From: RGIG8700 sp045648505
GTDB taxonomy: Bacteria; Bacillota; Clostridia; RGIG6154
DNA length: 64,000 bases
Direction: 5' to 3'
Assembly: GCA_045648505.1 (NCBI GenBank)
Contig: JAZROD010000010.1
Span: forward strand, 1-64,000
The translations under genes were made by a program, and so were the position numbers. A model generated the notes under the pieces. That model worked only from the letters and a program-made list of their open reading frames with translations, did not search any database and was not told the DNA's origin. Of the stretch, positions 45,470 to 53,389 are shown piece after piece. Within the stretch, counting starts at the first letter, position 1, and the number at the start of each line of letters is the position of its first letter.

Positions 45470-46624
45470 TCAGACTTTTCTCATATACTCCACGCCGTAA
45501 CGAAGAGCCGCCATAGCATCATCATTTACAGGCGTGGGTATATCAATGTATTCCCCTGAATTTTTGTCTTTCATCCAGCACCAGTTTTCTATTTCTTTTA
45601 TGGTATTTTTGCAGGAGGGATTTATAATAATTTTCTTACCCATAAGATAGTCAATCTGTGCCGTGATACTGTTTTTTTCTTTTGAAACTCCAACAGCCCT
45701 AAAGCCTGCCTTCTGCCACGCTTTTATTCTGTCCGGTTCTGCACTGTCGCACCACATTATTATACGCTTATCGAACATATCTTCCGCAAGATTTATGATT
45801 TCGTTGGTTTCAAGACCTTTTACATAAAGTTCCTTCAGTATGTAAAGCTCATTTTCATAAAATCCCAGAAGAAGAATAACATTTGCGTGATTAAAACCGA
45901 AGTCCTGACCCATAAAAAACACATCGCCTTTAAACTCTTTATTTTCAACAGTATAGTTTTTAAGAACAAGACCTTCTTTTTTGACTGATTCACCCATATA
46001 CTGATTCAGATAAAGCTGAGGCATTGTTTTTTTCAGATACTCCGCCTCTTTAAAAAACTGTTCGCCAAGCCATTTTTTTGGTGTTGTAAGATAGGTTGAA
46101 TGATGAACAAGCTTATCTTCTCTCTCTTCTTTGCACAGAGAGTTTATCCAGTGGTTTGTTGATTTGGGCGGATTATAAGTATAAAGCACACTGTACTTTT
46201 TACCCCCTCTTAAAAGGGATTGATTTATACTTAAAATATCCTCGTAGCATTTAAATTCATCACATTCTTCATACCATACAAAACCACAGTAGCCATTTAC
46301 AAACTTCACCGACTTGATTTTGCTTACATCATCTGCACCCCTGAAAATTATCTTCTGATTTGTGGGAAGATAAATAAGTTCGGGAACAGATACTTTGCTT
46401 TCCCATAAATGTGAAACAGAAAGAACCTCCATTGCCCACAGAAGCTGATTAAAAACGCTTTCCCTCAAGGATTTTCCGTAGCGCCGTACGCACACTCCGT
46501 TCACATCCTTATTCTTCATAACATTTAAAAGCATTTCAACTGCCGCAAAGCTGGACTTTGTGCTTCCTCGTCCGCCTTTTAAAAAGTAATGGGTATACTT
46601 ATTTTGCTTTATGGACTTATGCAC
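45470..46624 (-). CDS. Terminase large subunit, PBSX type
   Basis: The product is 384 aa, the motor that pumps DNA into the capsid. Walker A GGRGSTKSS is near residue 17 and Walker B FVWYEECDEF near 115. The nuclease residues are in GQDFGFNHANV, WCDSAEPDRI and NDDAMAALRYG. All catalytic motifs are intact. The start is doubtful: only a GTG at 46624 is available, without a ribosome site, while a terminase-like stretch (ISPAFYKVHK) extends twelve codons upstream with no ATG. Confidence 0.88.
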   Translation of the reverse strand: MHKSIKQNKYTHYFLKGGRGSTKSSFAAVEMLLNVMKNKDVNGVCVRRYGKSLRESVFNQLLWAMEVLSVSHLWESKVSVPELIYLPTNQKIIFRGADDVSKIKSVKFVNGYCGFVWYEECDEFKCYEDILSINQSLLRGGKKYSVLYTYNPPKSTNHWINSLCKEEREDKLVHHSTYLTTPKKWLGEQFFKEAEYLKKTMPQLYLNQYMGESVKKEGLVLKNYTVENKEFKGDVFFMGQDFGFNHANVILLLGFYENELYILKELYVKGLETNEIINLAEDMFDKRIIMWCDSAEPDRIKAWQKAGFRAVGVSKEKNSITAQIDYLMGKKIIINPSCKNTIKEIENWCWMKDKNSGEYIDIPTPVNDDAMAALRYGVEYMRKV

Positions 46625-46659
46625 CTTGTAAAACGCAGGGGAAATTACACTTTTAAGTT

Positions 46660-46848
46660 TTACGGAACATCATCCACAATCTTCACCGCTTTTATAACAT
46701 CGTTTTGGTCGTCACCAAAAAGCTTGCTTGCTTTTCCTAAAAGCTCCAAAGCTTTGATGCGGTAATTGGCGGCGTTTTCTTTGTCTACGGCAATAAGGCT
46801 CAGCTCCTCTAAAATCTGGGCATCCGAAAGAGTTGTTTTCTTTGCCAT
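46660..46848 (-). CDS. Very short terminase small subunit candidate
   Basis: The product is only 62 aa against 130-200 for normal small terminases. It is helical (SDAQILEELSLIAVDKENAA, YRIKALELLGKASKLFG), resembling the oligomerisation part that precedes TerL, with no N-terminal helix-turn-helix to recognise a pac or cos site. GGGGAGG eight bases before ATG 46848 fixes the start. As the first gene of the cassette it sits just below a promoter. Confidence 0.6.
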   Translation of the reverse strand: MAKKTTLSDAQILEELSLIAVDKENAANYRIKALELLGKASKLFGDDQNDVIKAVKIVDDVP

Positions 46849-46877
46849 AAGCATCACCTCCCCGTCCTGCGAAGGGA

Positions 46878-46907
46878 ATTATATATTGACTTTCTTATGA
46901 CAAGCAA
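46878..46907 (-). promoter_or_regulatory. Candidate promoter of the phage-derived cassette
   Basis: Minus strand: TTGCTT, 18-bp spacer, TATAAT, ending about 30 bases before the small terminase ATG. No operator is evident. Confidence 0.5.
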
Positions 46908-46926
46908 GGACATAAAAAACAGATAC

Positions 46927-46957
46927 AAAAAAAACGGTGCAAAATGCACCGTTTTTT
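46927..46957. terminator. Bidirectional terminator separating ABC operon and cassette
   Basis: Stem AAAACGGTGC/GCACCGTTTT with A- and T-runs, 12 bases after the permease stop. Confidence 0.85.
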
Positions 46958-46968
46958 GTGGTTTAATT

Positions 46969-48954
46969 TTATTTTGTATATTTATCTGCAACTGGTTTTA
47001 TTACCTTTTCCGGCAAGCCGATTTCAAAATTGCGTACTTCTGTATGGATTGCTATATTTATAAGCTTGTCGTCATAAATTTCTTCGAAGCCATCATAAGA
47101 AAGTGCGGCTTCGTAAAGAGCCTCAATATCATTTCTGTCCGTAATTTCTATTTCTCTTATTTTTTCTCCGTAATACAAAAGATTCATTTGTTTGATATCT
47201 TCTGCTTTTGGTATGGCATCATATACTCCTAATTTTTCAAGAACAGCCTTTGTTCTCGGATAGCCGTCAGAAATAGTATATCTGTATATTACAGACGGTG
47301 TTTTTTCAGTATAGTCTACGTCTGTCTGTTCAACATAGTTATAGATTTCAGGTTCAAAAACTATATCAAGCTTCATATCCTTGCTGCCGTAGTAAATGTT
47401 ACTGATTGTACTGTCATACTTATAAGGAACATTTTTTATGTCTTCGTGAAGGGCATTTTTAAGCTCTTCAAATTCTTCATTCCCTATGAAGTATGATGTA
47501 ATATTTCCCGTAAAGTCGTGGGAAATGGTAATATGCTTATATTTTACTGTTTCATCTTTGTACGGATGGTATCTTCTGCCTTTCATACTTTCAAGCATAA
47601 GCACATCTTCCGCAAGATGTTCACCATCATATTTATAAACATTATAACCTCTTTTTAAAGTTTTTCCGTTTTTAAGCTTATAGTTGAAATTTACAAAAAA
47701 TGATGACTGATTTTTAAGTTCTCTGCTTTGTGTTTTATACTGATGAAGTGCAATTACCTTTTCAATGTCTTTAGCATCTTTTACACTTAAATCCATAAAC
47801 TGTTTTTCATACTGCTGTCTGTAGCTGTAATTTATATCTCTGAGAGAATAATTGTATTCAAATAAAGGAATTTCAACAAAAACTTCTTCAACATCTTCTG
47901 CCTCTGGAACTCTTCTTTCAAAGCCTGTTATATCAAGCTTAAATCCAAGGAATATAATAACAACTGCAAGAGCATAAATCAGGGCAGGTTTTACAAAACC
48001 CTTTAATGTCACCTGCTTTTTGTTTATCATATTTGCACCCATTACGCCAAGTATGCCGAATGGGAGCATCCAGAGTATTGATTTTCCGAGAAGGCTTGAG
48101 AAATACCAGTAGCTGAATATTCCGCACAAAAATGCCACAAGGTAAAGGAAAAACACCTTTGCTTTGTTAAATACTATTGCTTCACCGTTTTTCTCAAGGT
48201 CTCTTTTGTTGTAAATAATACATCCGAATACTATGAAAACTATTGCAAGTGCAAGGTATATCAAAGCCCTCAAAGAAAGCATATAATTTGGGATAAGATA
48301 AAACCAGTATAACATTTCTTCAAATGAACCAATATATCCGTAAAGATGCTCGGATAAAAGATTTTCAATAAATGTAATTGTTAAAAGCGGTGTTATTACG
48401 CATATTCCCGATACTGCAATCAGATACATAAAATTACCTGTAAACATTGCAACGAATGAAACACCGAAGAATGTAATCAATGTGTATGCAAACTGCAGAT
48501 ATGCCCACATATACAAATGTTCAAAGTGAGCAGGAATATATGTTCCAGACATCTTTGCCGATACAAGAACAAAGAGATTTATCAGTACAGGAAGAACCAG
48601 AAGTATGCTTCCTGATAAAAGCTTTGTGAAATAGATAGTTGTTCTTCTGTATGGCAGTGAGTGATAAAATGATATTGCAGGTGTAGAATTTATATACATA
48701 AATATCATAAGTGCAAATACTCCACCGCACAGTATACCTAAAAATATTGCAGGGTATGTAGCTGATGCAAAGCTTGTTTTAATATATTCATCAGGTATTG
48801 TGTTTATAATGTTATAAAAACGATTTTCTCTTGCCACATACTGAAAAGGTACAAGGAAAAACAGAATTACAGTGTAAAGAAGGGATGCTATCCAGAATCT
48901 CTTTATATCTGTTTTGAATATGCTTTTATTAAATAATGATATTTTCAAATTCAT
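46969..48954 (-). CDS. ABC transporter permease (large, ABC-2 type)
   Basis: The product is 661 aa. About ten hydrophobic helices fill residues 20-345 (for example GILCGGVFALMIFMYINSTP and LTFIENLLSEHLYGY), followed by a soluble 320-residue extracytoplasmic domain. The NSTPAISFYHSLPYRRTTIYFTKL motif after helix 2 is typical of permeases paired with YtrA-type regulators. It would export, or extract from the membrane, an antibiotic, peptide or lipid; the substrate is unknown. It overlaps the ATPase gene by 26 bases. Confidence 0.82.
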   Translation of the reverse strand: MNLKISLFNKSIFKTDIKRFWIASLLYTVILFFLVPFQYVARENRFYNIINTIPDEYIKTSFASATYPAIFLGILCGGVFALMIFMYINSTPAISFYHSLPYRRTTIYFTKLLSGSILLVLPVLINLFVLVSAKMSGTYIPAHFEHLYMWAYLQFAYTLITFFGVSFVAMFTGNFMYLIAVSGICVITPLLTITFIENLLSEHLYGYIGSFEEMLYWFYLIPNYMLSLRALIYLALAIVFIVFGCIIYNKRDLEKNGEAIVFNKAKVFFLYLVAFLCGIFSYWYFSSLLGKSILWMLPFGILGVMGANMINKKQVTLKGFVKPALIYALAVVIIFLGFKLDITGFERRVPEAEDVEEVFVEIPLFEYNYSLRDINYSYRQQYEKQFMDLSVKDAKDIEKVIALHQYKTQSRELKNQSSFFVNFNYKLKNGKTLKRGYNVYKYDGEHLAEDVLMLESMKGRRYHPYKDETVKYKHITISHDFTGNITSYFIGNEEFEELKNALHEDIKNVPYKYDSTISNIYYGSKDMKLDIVFEPEIYNYVEQTDVDYTEKTPSVIYRYTISDGYPRTKAVLEKLGVYDAIPKAEDIKQMNLLYYGEKIREIEITDRNDIEALYEAALSYDGFEEIYDDKLINIAIHTEVRNFEIGLPEKVIKPVADKYTK

Positions 48955-49822
48955 ATCCCATACCTCCTAACTCGTAAATAAATACTTCTTCAAGTGAAAG
49001 GGGAATAATATCGCACACAAGTGGCTCATAGGACTTTATAATTTCCTGCGCATTTTCGCCCTTTACAATTATGTTATACACACTTCCGAAAACTTCGCTT
49101 TTGAGGATTTCAAGCTTACTGCTTAAGTCCTCAGGCATACCGTTTTTGAAAGCAACCTGGATTTTATGTATGTTTCCTTTAATATCGTCAAGAGCTTTTT
49201 CAATAACAATCTTTCCTTTGTGCATAATTCCCACATAGTCGCACACATCTTCAAGCTCTCTTAAATTATGAGATGAAATCAAAACCGTCATTTCTCTTGC
49301 TTCAACTTCTGATAAAACAAGCTTCATTGTGCTTCTTCTCATAACAGGGTCAAGTCCGTCAACAGGCTCATCAAGTATCATAACATCAGGCTTTGTGCAA
49401 AGACCAAGCCAGAAAGCAACCTGCTTTTGCATACCCTTTGAAAGTTTTTTAACCTTTCTTTTTTCGTCTATATTAAAAATAGCTTTTAATTTTTCGTAGG
49501 TTTCGTTGTCCCAGTTTTTGTATATGCTTTTATAAAGCTTTGCCATCTCCTTTATGGTATATGAAGGATAGTAATATAAATCATCGCTTATATACACAAT
49601 TCTCTGCTTCAAATCTTCACTGTTTACATCTTTTATGCCGTCTATTTCTATTTCGCCCTGATTTTGTCTGTAAATTCCGAGCATTGTTTTAATAAGAGTG
49701 GTTTTTCCTGCTCCGTTAGGTCCAACAAGACCATATACTGAGCCTTTTTTTATGTTGATTGAAATACCATCAAGAGCCTTGAATCCGTCAAAGCTTTTGA
49801 CAATTTCTTTTGCTTTAATCAC
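48929..49822 (-). CDS. ABC transporter ATP-binding protein
   Basis: The product is 297 aa. Walker A GPNGAGKTT is near residue 37, the signature appears as KKLSKGMQKQ (a variant of LSGGQ common in this group) near 130, and Walker B is VMILDEPVDGLDP, with switch His in SSHNLRELE. It powers the 661-aa permease encoded next. It starts one base after the GntR gene. Confidence 0.93.
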   Translation of the reverse strand: MIKAKEIVKSFDGFKALDGISINIKKGSVYGLVGPNGAGKTTLIKTMLGIYRQNQGEIEIDGIKDVNSEDLKQRIVYISDDLYYYPSYTIKEMAKLYKSIYKNWDNETYEKLKAIFNIDEKRKVKKLSKGMQKQVAFWLGLCTKPDVMILDEPVDGLDPVMRRSTMKLVLSEVEAREMTVLISSHNLRELEDVCDYVGIMHKGKIVIEKALDDIKGNIHKIQVAFKNGMPEDLSSKLEILKSEVFGSVYNIIVKGENAQEIIKSYEPLVCDIIPLSLEEVFIYELGGMGYEFENIII

Positions 49823-49823
49823 T

Positions 49824-50195
49824 TTACTTCTCTCCTTTCCATATTTTTTCTATAATTTCCATAGCCGTTTCCTTACTTTCGCCAAGATAATACAATTCTT
49901 TAAGGCTTTCTTCAACCTTTGCATAAATAGGAGCTTTGTCTACTGTTTCCATTACAGATTTCCGGTCTGCAACAAAATAACCTTTGCCTTTGAAGGAATA
50001 TATATATCCTTCGTTTTCAAGCTCCTTGTAAGCTTTCAGAATTGTGTTGGGGTTGATTGTAAGATATGCCGACATTTCCCTTACCGAGAAAATCTTATCG
50101 TCTGCCTTGAGAATTTTCGCAACAACAAGCTCCTTGATTTTCTCTTTTATCTGTTCGTAAACAGGTCTTGGGTCTCTGTAATCAAGTTGTATCAC
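49824..50195 (-). CDS. GntR-family regulator, YtrA subfamily
   Basis: The product is 123 aa. An N-terminal winged helix (RPVYEQIKEKIKELV, FSVREMSAYLTINPNTILKAYKELENEGYIYS) is followed by a short dimerisation tail of about 45 residues, the YtrA layout. Translation begins at GTG behind AAGGAGGTGG. It probably represses its own operon through the palindrome at 50488-50514, which overlaps the -10 box. Confidence 0.92.
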   Translation of the reverse strand: MIQLDYRDPRPVYEQIKEKIKELVVAKILKADDKIFSVREMSAYLTINPNTILKAYKELENEGYIYSFKGKGYFVADRKSVMETVDKAPIYAKVEESLKELYYLGESKETAMEIIEKIWKGEK

Positions 50196-50210
50196 ATTTC
50201 CACCTCCTTC

Positions 50211-50487
50211 AAGTCAGTTGTGCTATAGTCAAGTACGCCTAAATCAAGTAAAATAGCCATTTCTCTTTGTTGTCGGTCTTGAAATACGCAAGTATTCCTG
50301 CGACCTTCCGCCTCGATAAATAACTATTTTATCTTGCTTTAGGTTCGTAGAATTTTAGACACAGGATTTTTGTTTCAAGACAAGGCAAAAACGGAGCGAA
50401 TGCTTGTGTGCATTTGCGAGTATTTTAACACAGTATTGGAGCAAAAATCCATGTCTAAAACATATTTGACTATAGTACAACTGACTT
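50211..50487. mobile_element. 277-bp element B with 25-bp inverted ends
   Basis: Outer ends AAGTCAGTTGTGCTATAGTC (50211-) and GACTATAGTACAACTGACTT (-50487) pair at 23 of 25 bases. Two internal arms are also self-complementary: 50238-50262 with 50318-50343 (CCTAAA..CAAG / CTTGCTTTAGG) and 50353-50372 with 50442-50460 (TTTTAGACA / TGTCTAAAA). The whole can fold as a three-way junction. No gene, no obvious target duplication. It lies in the leader of the GntR operon. Confidence 0.75.
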
Positions 50488-50514
50488 AACTGTTCTATAA
50501 CAAGTATAACAGTT
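50488..50514. promoter_or_regulatory. Probable GntR operator
   Basis: Palindrome AACTGTTCTATA - ACAAG - TATAACAGTT, with one extra C in the left arm. It covers the -10 of the minus-strand promoter. Confidence 0.65.
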
Positions 50515-50531
50515 GTGCAAGAAGTTGTCAA
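50503..50531 (-). promoter_or_regulatory. Sigma-A promoter of the GntR-ABC operon
   Basis: Minus strand: TTGACA, 17-bp spacer, TATACT. It is about 300 bases from the GntR start because element B lies between. Confidence 0.75.
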
Positions 50532-50611
50532 TAGTTTTTGCAAAAAATCAACATTAACATCTTTTTTTTCGCTATTTTTGACAGAAAATTCATTATTTTT
50601 CGCAAAAAGTA

Positions 50612-50640
50612 TTGATATTAAAAAAAAATAGTTGTATAAT
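50612..50640 (+). promoter_or_regulatory. Sigma-A promoter of gdhA
   Basis: TTGATA, 17-bp A-rich spacer, TATAAT. Confidence 0.78.
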
Positions 50641-50678
50641 ATATTATCATTTAATTTAAAAGAAAGAAGTGAACTAAA

Positions 50679-52031
50679 ATGTTTAAAAGTCAGTATCTTA
50701 ACGATGTAATGGATAAGGTTATTGCAAGAAACGCTGCAGAACCTGAATTCCATCAGGCAGTTAAAGAAGTATTAGAATCAATTGAACCTGTTATCGCAGC
50801 TCATCCTGAATACGAAAAAGCAGGTCTTATCGAAAGAATGGTAGAACCTGAAAGAACAATCTCTTTCAGAGTTTCATGGGTAGATGACAACGGCAAAGTT
50901 CAGGTTAACCGTGGTTTCAGAGTACAGTTCAACGGTGCAATCGGTCCTTACAAAGGCGGTCTTCGTTTCCACCCATCTGTTTACCTTGGCATTATCAAAT
51001 TCCTCGGCTTTGAACAGACATTCAAAAACAGCTTAACAGGTCTTCCTATCGGTGGTGGTAAAGGTGGATCAGACTTTGACCCAAGAGGTAAGAGTGACGG
51101 TGAAATTATGAGATTCTGTCAGGCATTTATGACAGAACTTTACAGACACATCGGTCCTGATGTTGATGTTCCTGCAGGCGATATCGGTGTAGGTGCAAGA
51201 GAAATCGGTTACCTTTATGGTCAGTATAAGAGAATTAAGGCTGTTTGGGAAAACGGCGTTTTAACAGGTAAAGGCCTTGAATACGGCGGTTCTTTAATCA
51301 GACCAGAAGCTACAGGCTTTGGTGCTACATACTATGCTAACGAAGTTTTAAAACACGAAGGCGATTCATTCGAAGGTAAAACTGTTGCAGTTTCAGGCTT
51401 CGGTAACGTTGCTTGGGGTGTTTGCCAGAAGGTTGCAGAACTCGGCGGTAAAGTTGTTACAATTTCAGGTCCTGACGGTTATGTTTACGATCCTGAAGGT
51501 GTTACAACAAAAGAAAAATTCGACTATATGTTAGAGATGAGAGCATCAGGCAGAGACCGTGCTCAGGATTATGCAGAAAAATTCGGTTGTCAGTTCTTCG
51601 CAGGCAAAAAGCCTTGGGAAGTTAAAGTTGACATCTGTATGCCATCTGCTACACAGAACGAAATCAACGCTGAAGAAGCAGCTAAAATCGTTGCTAACGG
51701 CACAAAATATTACATCGAAGTTGCTAATATGCCTACAACAGCTGAAGGTATTGAAGTTCTTAAAGGTGCAAACACAATTATCGGACCTGCAAAAGCAGTT
51801 AACGCAGGCGGCGTTGCAGTTTCAGCTCTTGAAATGGCTCAGAACTCAATGAGATACAGCTGGTCAGAAGAAGAAGTTGACGCTAAACTTAAAGGCATTA
51901 TGATTAACATTCATAAAGTTTCTGTTGAAGCTGCTGAAGAATATGGTCTTGGTTATGACCTTATCGCAGGTGCAAACATTGCAGGCTTCAAGAAGGTTGC
52001 TAATGCTATGATGGCACAGGGCATCATCTAA
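50679..52031 (+). CDS. gdhA: Glutamate dehydrogenase, NADP type (hexameric, 50-kDa class)
   Basis: The product is 450 aa. It interconverts 2-oxoglutarate plus ammonia and glutamate. The catalytic Lys region is GGGKGGSDFDPRGKSDGEI and substrate binding involves GPYKGGLRFHPSV; the Rossmann fold shows VSGFGNVAWG. The length and PAGDIGVGAREIGYLYGQYKR match the small hexameric, usually NADP-linked, biosynthetic class. AAAGAAG precedes the ATG. It is monocistronic; a family A element follows two bases after the stop. Codon use suggests high expression. Confidence 0.94.
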   Translation: MFKSQYLNDVMDKVIARNAAEPEFHQAVKEVLESIEPVIAAHPEYEKAGLIERMVEPERTISFRVSWVDDNGKVQVNRGFRVQFNGAIGPYKGGLRFHPSVYLGIIKFLGFEQTFKNSLTGLPIGGGKGGSDFDPRGKSDGEIMRFCQAFMTELYRHIGPDVDVPAGDIGVGAREIGYLYGQYKRIKAVWENGVLTGKGLEYGGSLIRPEATGFGATYYANEVLKHEGDSFEGKTVAVSGFGNVAWGVCQKVAELGGKVVTISGPDGYVYDPEGVTTKEKFDYMLEMRASGRDRAQDYAEKFGCQFFAGKKPWEVKVDICMPSATQNEINAEEAAKIVANGTKYYIEVANMPTTAEGIEVLKGANTIIGPAKAVNAGGVAVSALEMAQNSMRYSWSEEEVDAKLKGIMINIHKVSVEAAEEYGLGYDLIAGANIAGFKKVANAMMAQGII

Positions 52032-52032
52032 T

Positions 52033-52219
52033 GGAATGTTAAAATACTCCAGAACACAAAAGGTAATAACACAATAATAAAACTGAATGTAGAAAAATCC
52101 CACATAGTGGGATTTTTCTTTTATTATAGCTTTTTGTTACGAACAAACTTCACCTAACTCGGCGTATCACATACGCCTTCGGGTTCAGTTTGTCCGTTCT
52201 GGAGCATTTTCCCTATTCC
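52033..52219 (-). mobile_element. Dispersed element family A, compact copy (187 bp)
   Basis: The ends GGAATGTTAAAATACTCCAG and CTGGAGCATTTTCCCTATTC are inverted copies of each other over roughly 24 bases. Read on the minus strand it carries the same internal blocks as 20947-21369 in the same order: CCCGAAGGCGTATGT, AGGTGAAGTTTGTTC, AACAAAAAG and a hairpin with T-run (AAAAATCCCAC). The hairpin can terminate gdhA. Confidence 0.7.
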
Positions 52220-52245
52220 ATATACAGCTAAAGCGGTTTCTTTTA

Positions 52246-52274
52246 TTGACTTTTTTGCTTGTTTGGTGTATTAT
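52246..52274 (+). promoter_or_regulatory. Sigma-A promoter of yhbY
   Basis: TTGACT, 17-bp spacer, TATTAT; AGGAGA before the ATG. Confidence 0.7.
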
Positions 52275-52303
52275 TTAAGAAAATAACAATTTAGGAGATA
52301 TTT

Positions 52304-52612
52304 ATGACAAGTAAACAAAGAGCATATTTAAGAGGGCTTGCAAATAAATTGCCCGCAAAATATCAGATTGGAAAATCAGGTCTTGAAAATGCATTTATTG
52401 ACCAGATAAGAGATGCCCTTGAGGCAAACGAGCTTATTAAAGTTCACGTTCTTGACAATTCAATGGAAGATACTTACGAAGTTTGTCACAGACTTTGTGA
52501 AATGATAAATGCAGAGCCTGTTCAGGTTATAGGAAGCAAATTTGTAATCTACAAAGAATCAAGAGAAAACAAAAAAATAGAATTGCCTAAAGCAAAAAAA
52601 CCGCAAAATTAA
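52304..52612 (+). CDS. yhbY: CRM-domain RNA-binding protein YhbY
   Basis: The product is 102 aa, a single CRM domain (LRGLANKLPAKYQIGKSGLEN with the GxxG loop, then DALEANELIKVHVLDNSMED). The family associates with pre-50S ribosomal particles and assists assembly. It is not in the obg-nadD cluster where it is often found. The stop codon lies inside the terminator hairpin. Confidence 0.92.
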   Translation: MTSKQRAYLRGLANKLPAKYQIGKSGLENAFIDQIRDALEANELIKVHVLDNSMEDTYEVCHRLCEMINAEPVQVIGSKFVIYKESRENKKIELPKAKKPQN

Positions 52613-52625
52613 ATTTGCGGTTTTT
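52594..52625. terminator. Bidirectional terminator between yhbY and the pseudouridine synthase
   Basis: Stem AAAACCGCAAA/TTTGCGGTTTT, shared by two convergent genes. Confidence 0.88.
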
Positions 52626-53289
52626 CTATTTCTATATATTCTCCAAGTGGTAAATCTTCAGGCAAGGTCAAAGGTCCAAAGGTTATTCTTTTAAGGTAAA
52701 CCACCTTATTTGCTACCGCTTCGAACATTTTTTTCACCTGATGGAACTTCCCTTCGTGGATTGTTATATTAACTCCCTTTTCAAGAATTTCAATATTGCA
52801 GGGCTGTGTAACATATCCGCCGATATCAATGCCTTCTTCAATCTTTTCTTTGTCTTCAACAGACAAAGGATTCAAAAGCTCAACATAATATGTTTTTTCC
52901 ACATGTTTTTTGGGAGATAACATATTATGCCCAAGCTGACCGTCATTTGTGATTAAAAGCAGACCTTCCGTGTCAATATCAAGTCTTCCTACAGGGAATG
53001 GTTCATAAGTTAAATATTTTTCGTCTATTAAATCTATAACAGTTGTATGAACATTATCATCTGTTGCACTTACAACACCTTGCGGTTTGTGCAAAATAAG
53101 ATATATAAATTCTTTATATTTAACCTTAACACCGTCAACAAAAACTTTTTCAGGGTCTGCCTTGTCGTTTGAAGACCTTGCAATTTTACCATCAACAGAA
53201 ACTCTGCCTTTTTTTATAATTGCTTTGGCATCTGTTCTGCTTCCGAATCCGCTTTTGGACAGTATTTTATCAAGTCTTATTTTTTCCAT
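52609..53289 (-). CDS. RsuA-family 16S rRNA / tRNA pseudouridine synthase
   Basis: The product is 226 aa. An S4 RNA-binding domain (residues 3-60, RLDKILSKSGFGSRTDAKAII) is followed by the synthase fold with the catalytic Asp in GRLDIDTEGLLLITNDG. The size and KKHVEKTYYVEL suit RsuA (16S U516) better than RluB. It is separated from rodA upstream by a hairpin. Confidence 0.9.
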   Translation of the reverse strand: MEKIRLDKILSKSGFGSRTDAKAIIKKGRVSVDGKIARSSNDKADPEKVFVDGVKVKYKEFIYLILHKPQGVVSATDDNVHTTVIDLIDEKYLTYEPFPVGRLDIDTEGLLLITNDGQLGHNMLSPKKHVEKTYYVELLNPLSVEDKEKIEEGIDIGGYVTQPCNIEILEKGVNITIHEGKFHQVKKMFEAVANKVVYLKRITFGPLTLPEDLPLGEYIEIEKPQI

Positions 53290-53309
53290 TGTTTTTTATC
53301 TCCACTATG

Positions 53310-53385
53310 TTAAATACAAAAAATAAGCAAGCAGGTTGTGCTGATGTGAAGCAATCAGTGCAAGATGCGTAGCTTATTTTTCTGT
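53310..53385. terminator. Hairpin between rodA and the pseudouridine synthase
   Basis: Imperfect long stem with arms TACAAAAAATAAGC and GCTTATTTTTCTGTA around a 40-base loop. It probably terminates rodA on the minus strand. Confidence 0.55.
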
Positions 53386-53389
53386 ATTT

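Larger units (their letters stand above)
36034..46848 (-). mobile_element. Phage-derived packaging, head and tail cassette (possible GTA-like element)
   Basis: Fifteen genes on one strand, most overlapping or a few bases apart, in the canonical order of A118/PBSX-type siphophages: terminase small and large, portal, scaffold, coat, connectors, tail tube, chaperone, tape measure, distal tail, tail protein, baseplate, holin. All frames are intact. It has a promoter at 46878-46907 and is bounded by hairpin terminators at 46927-46957 and 36007-36031. No integrase, repressor, replication gene, protease, MuF protein or endolysin lies in or next to it. It abuts a tRNA-Val gene, a common integration target. 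Confidence 0.8.

Noticed and set aside
36034..46848. Pure tailocin (phage-tail bacteriocin)
   Set aside because: Terminase, portal, scaffold and coat genes are all present and intact, which tailocins lack.
46897..47232. Plus-strand 111-codon frame over the terminator between the ABC permease and the phage cassette
   Set aside because: It runs through a hairpin terminator and the antisense of the permease gene; no ribosome site.
50355..50753. Minus-strand 132-codon frame
   Set aside because: It covers element B, a promoter and the gdhA start; composition is that of AT-rich non-coding DNA.
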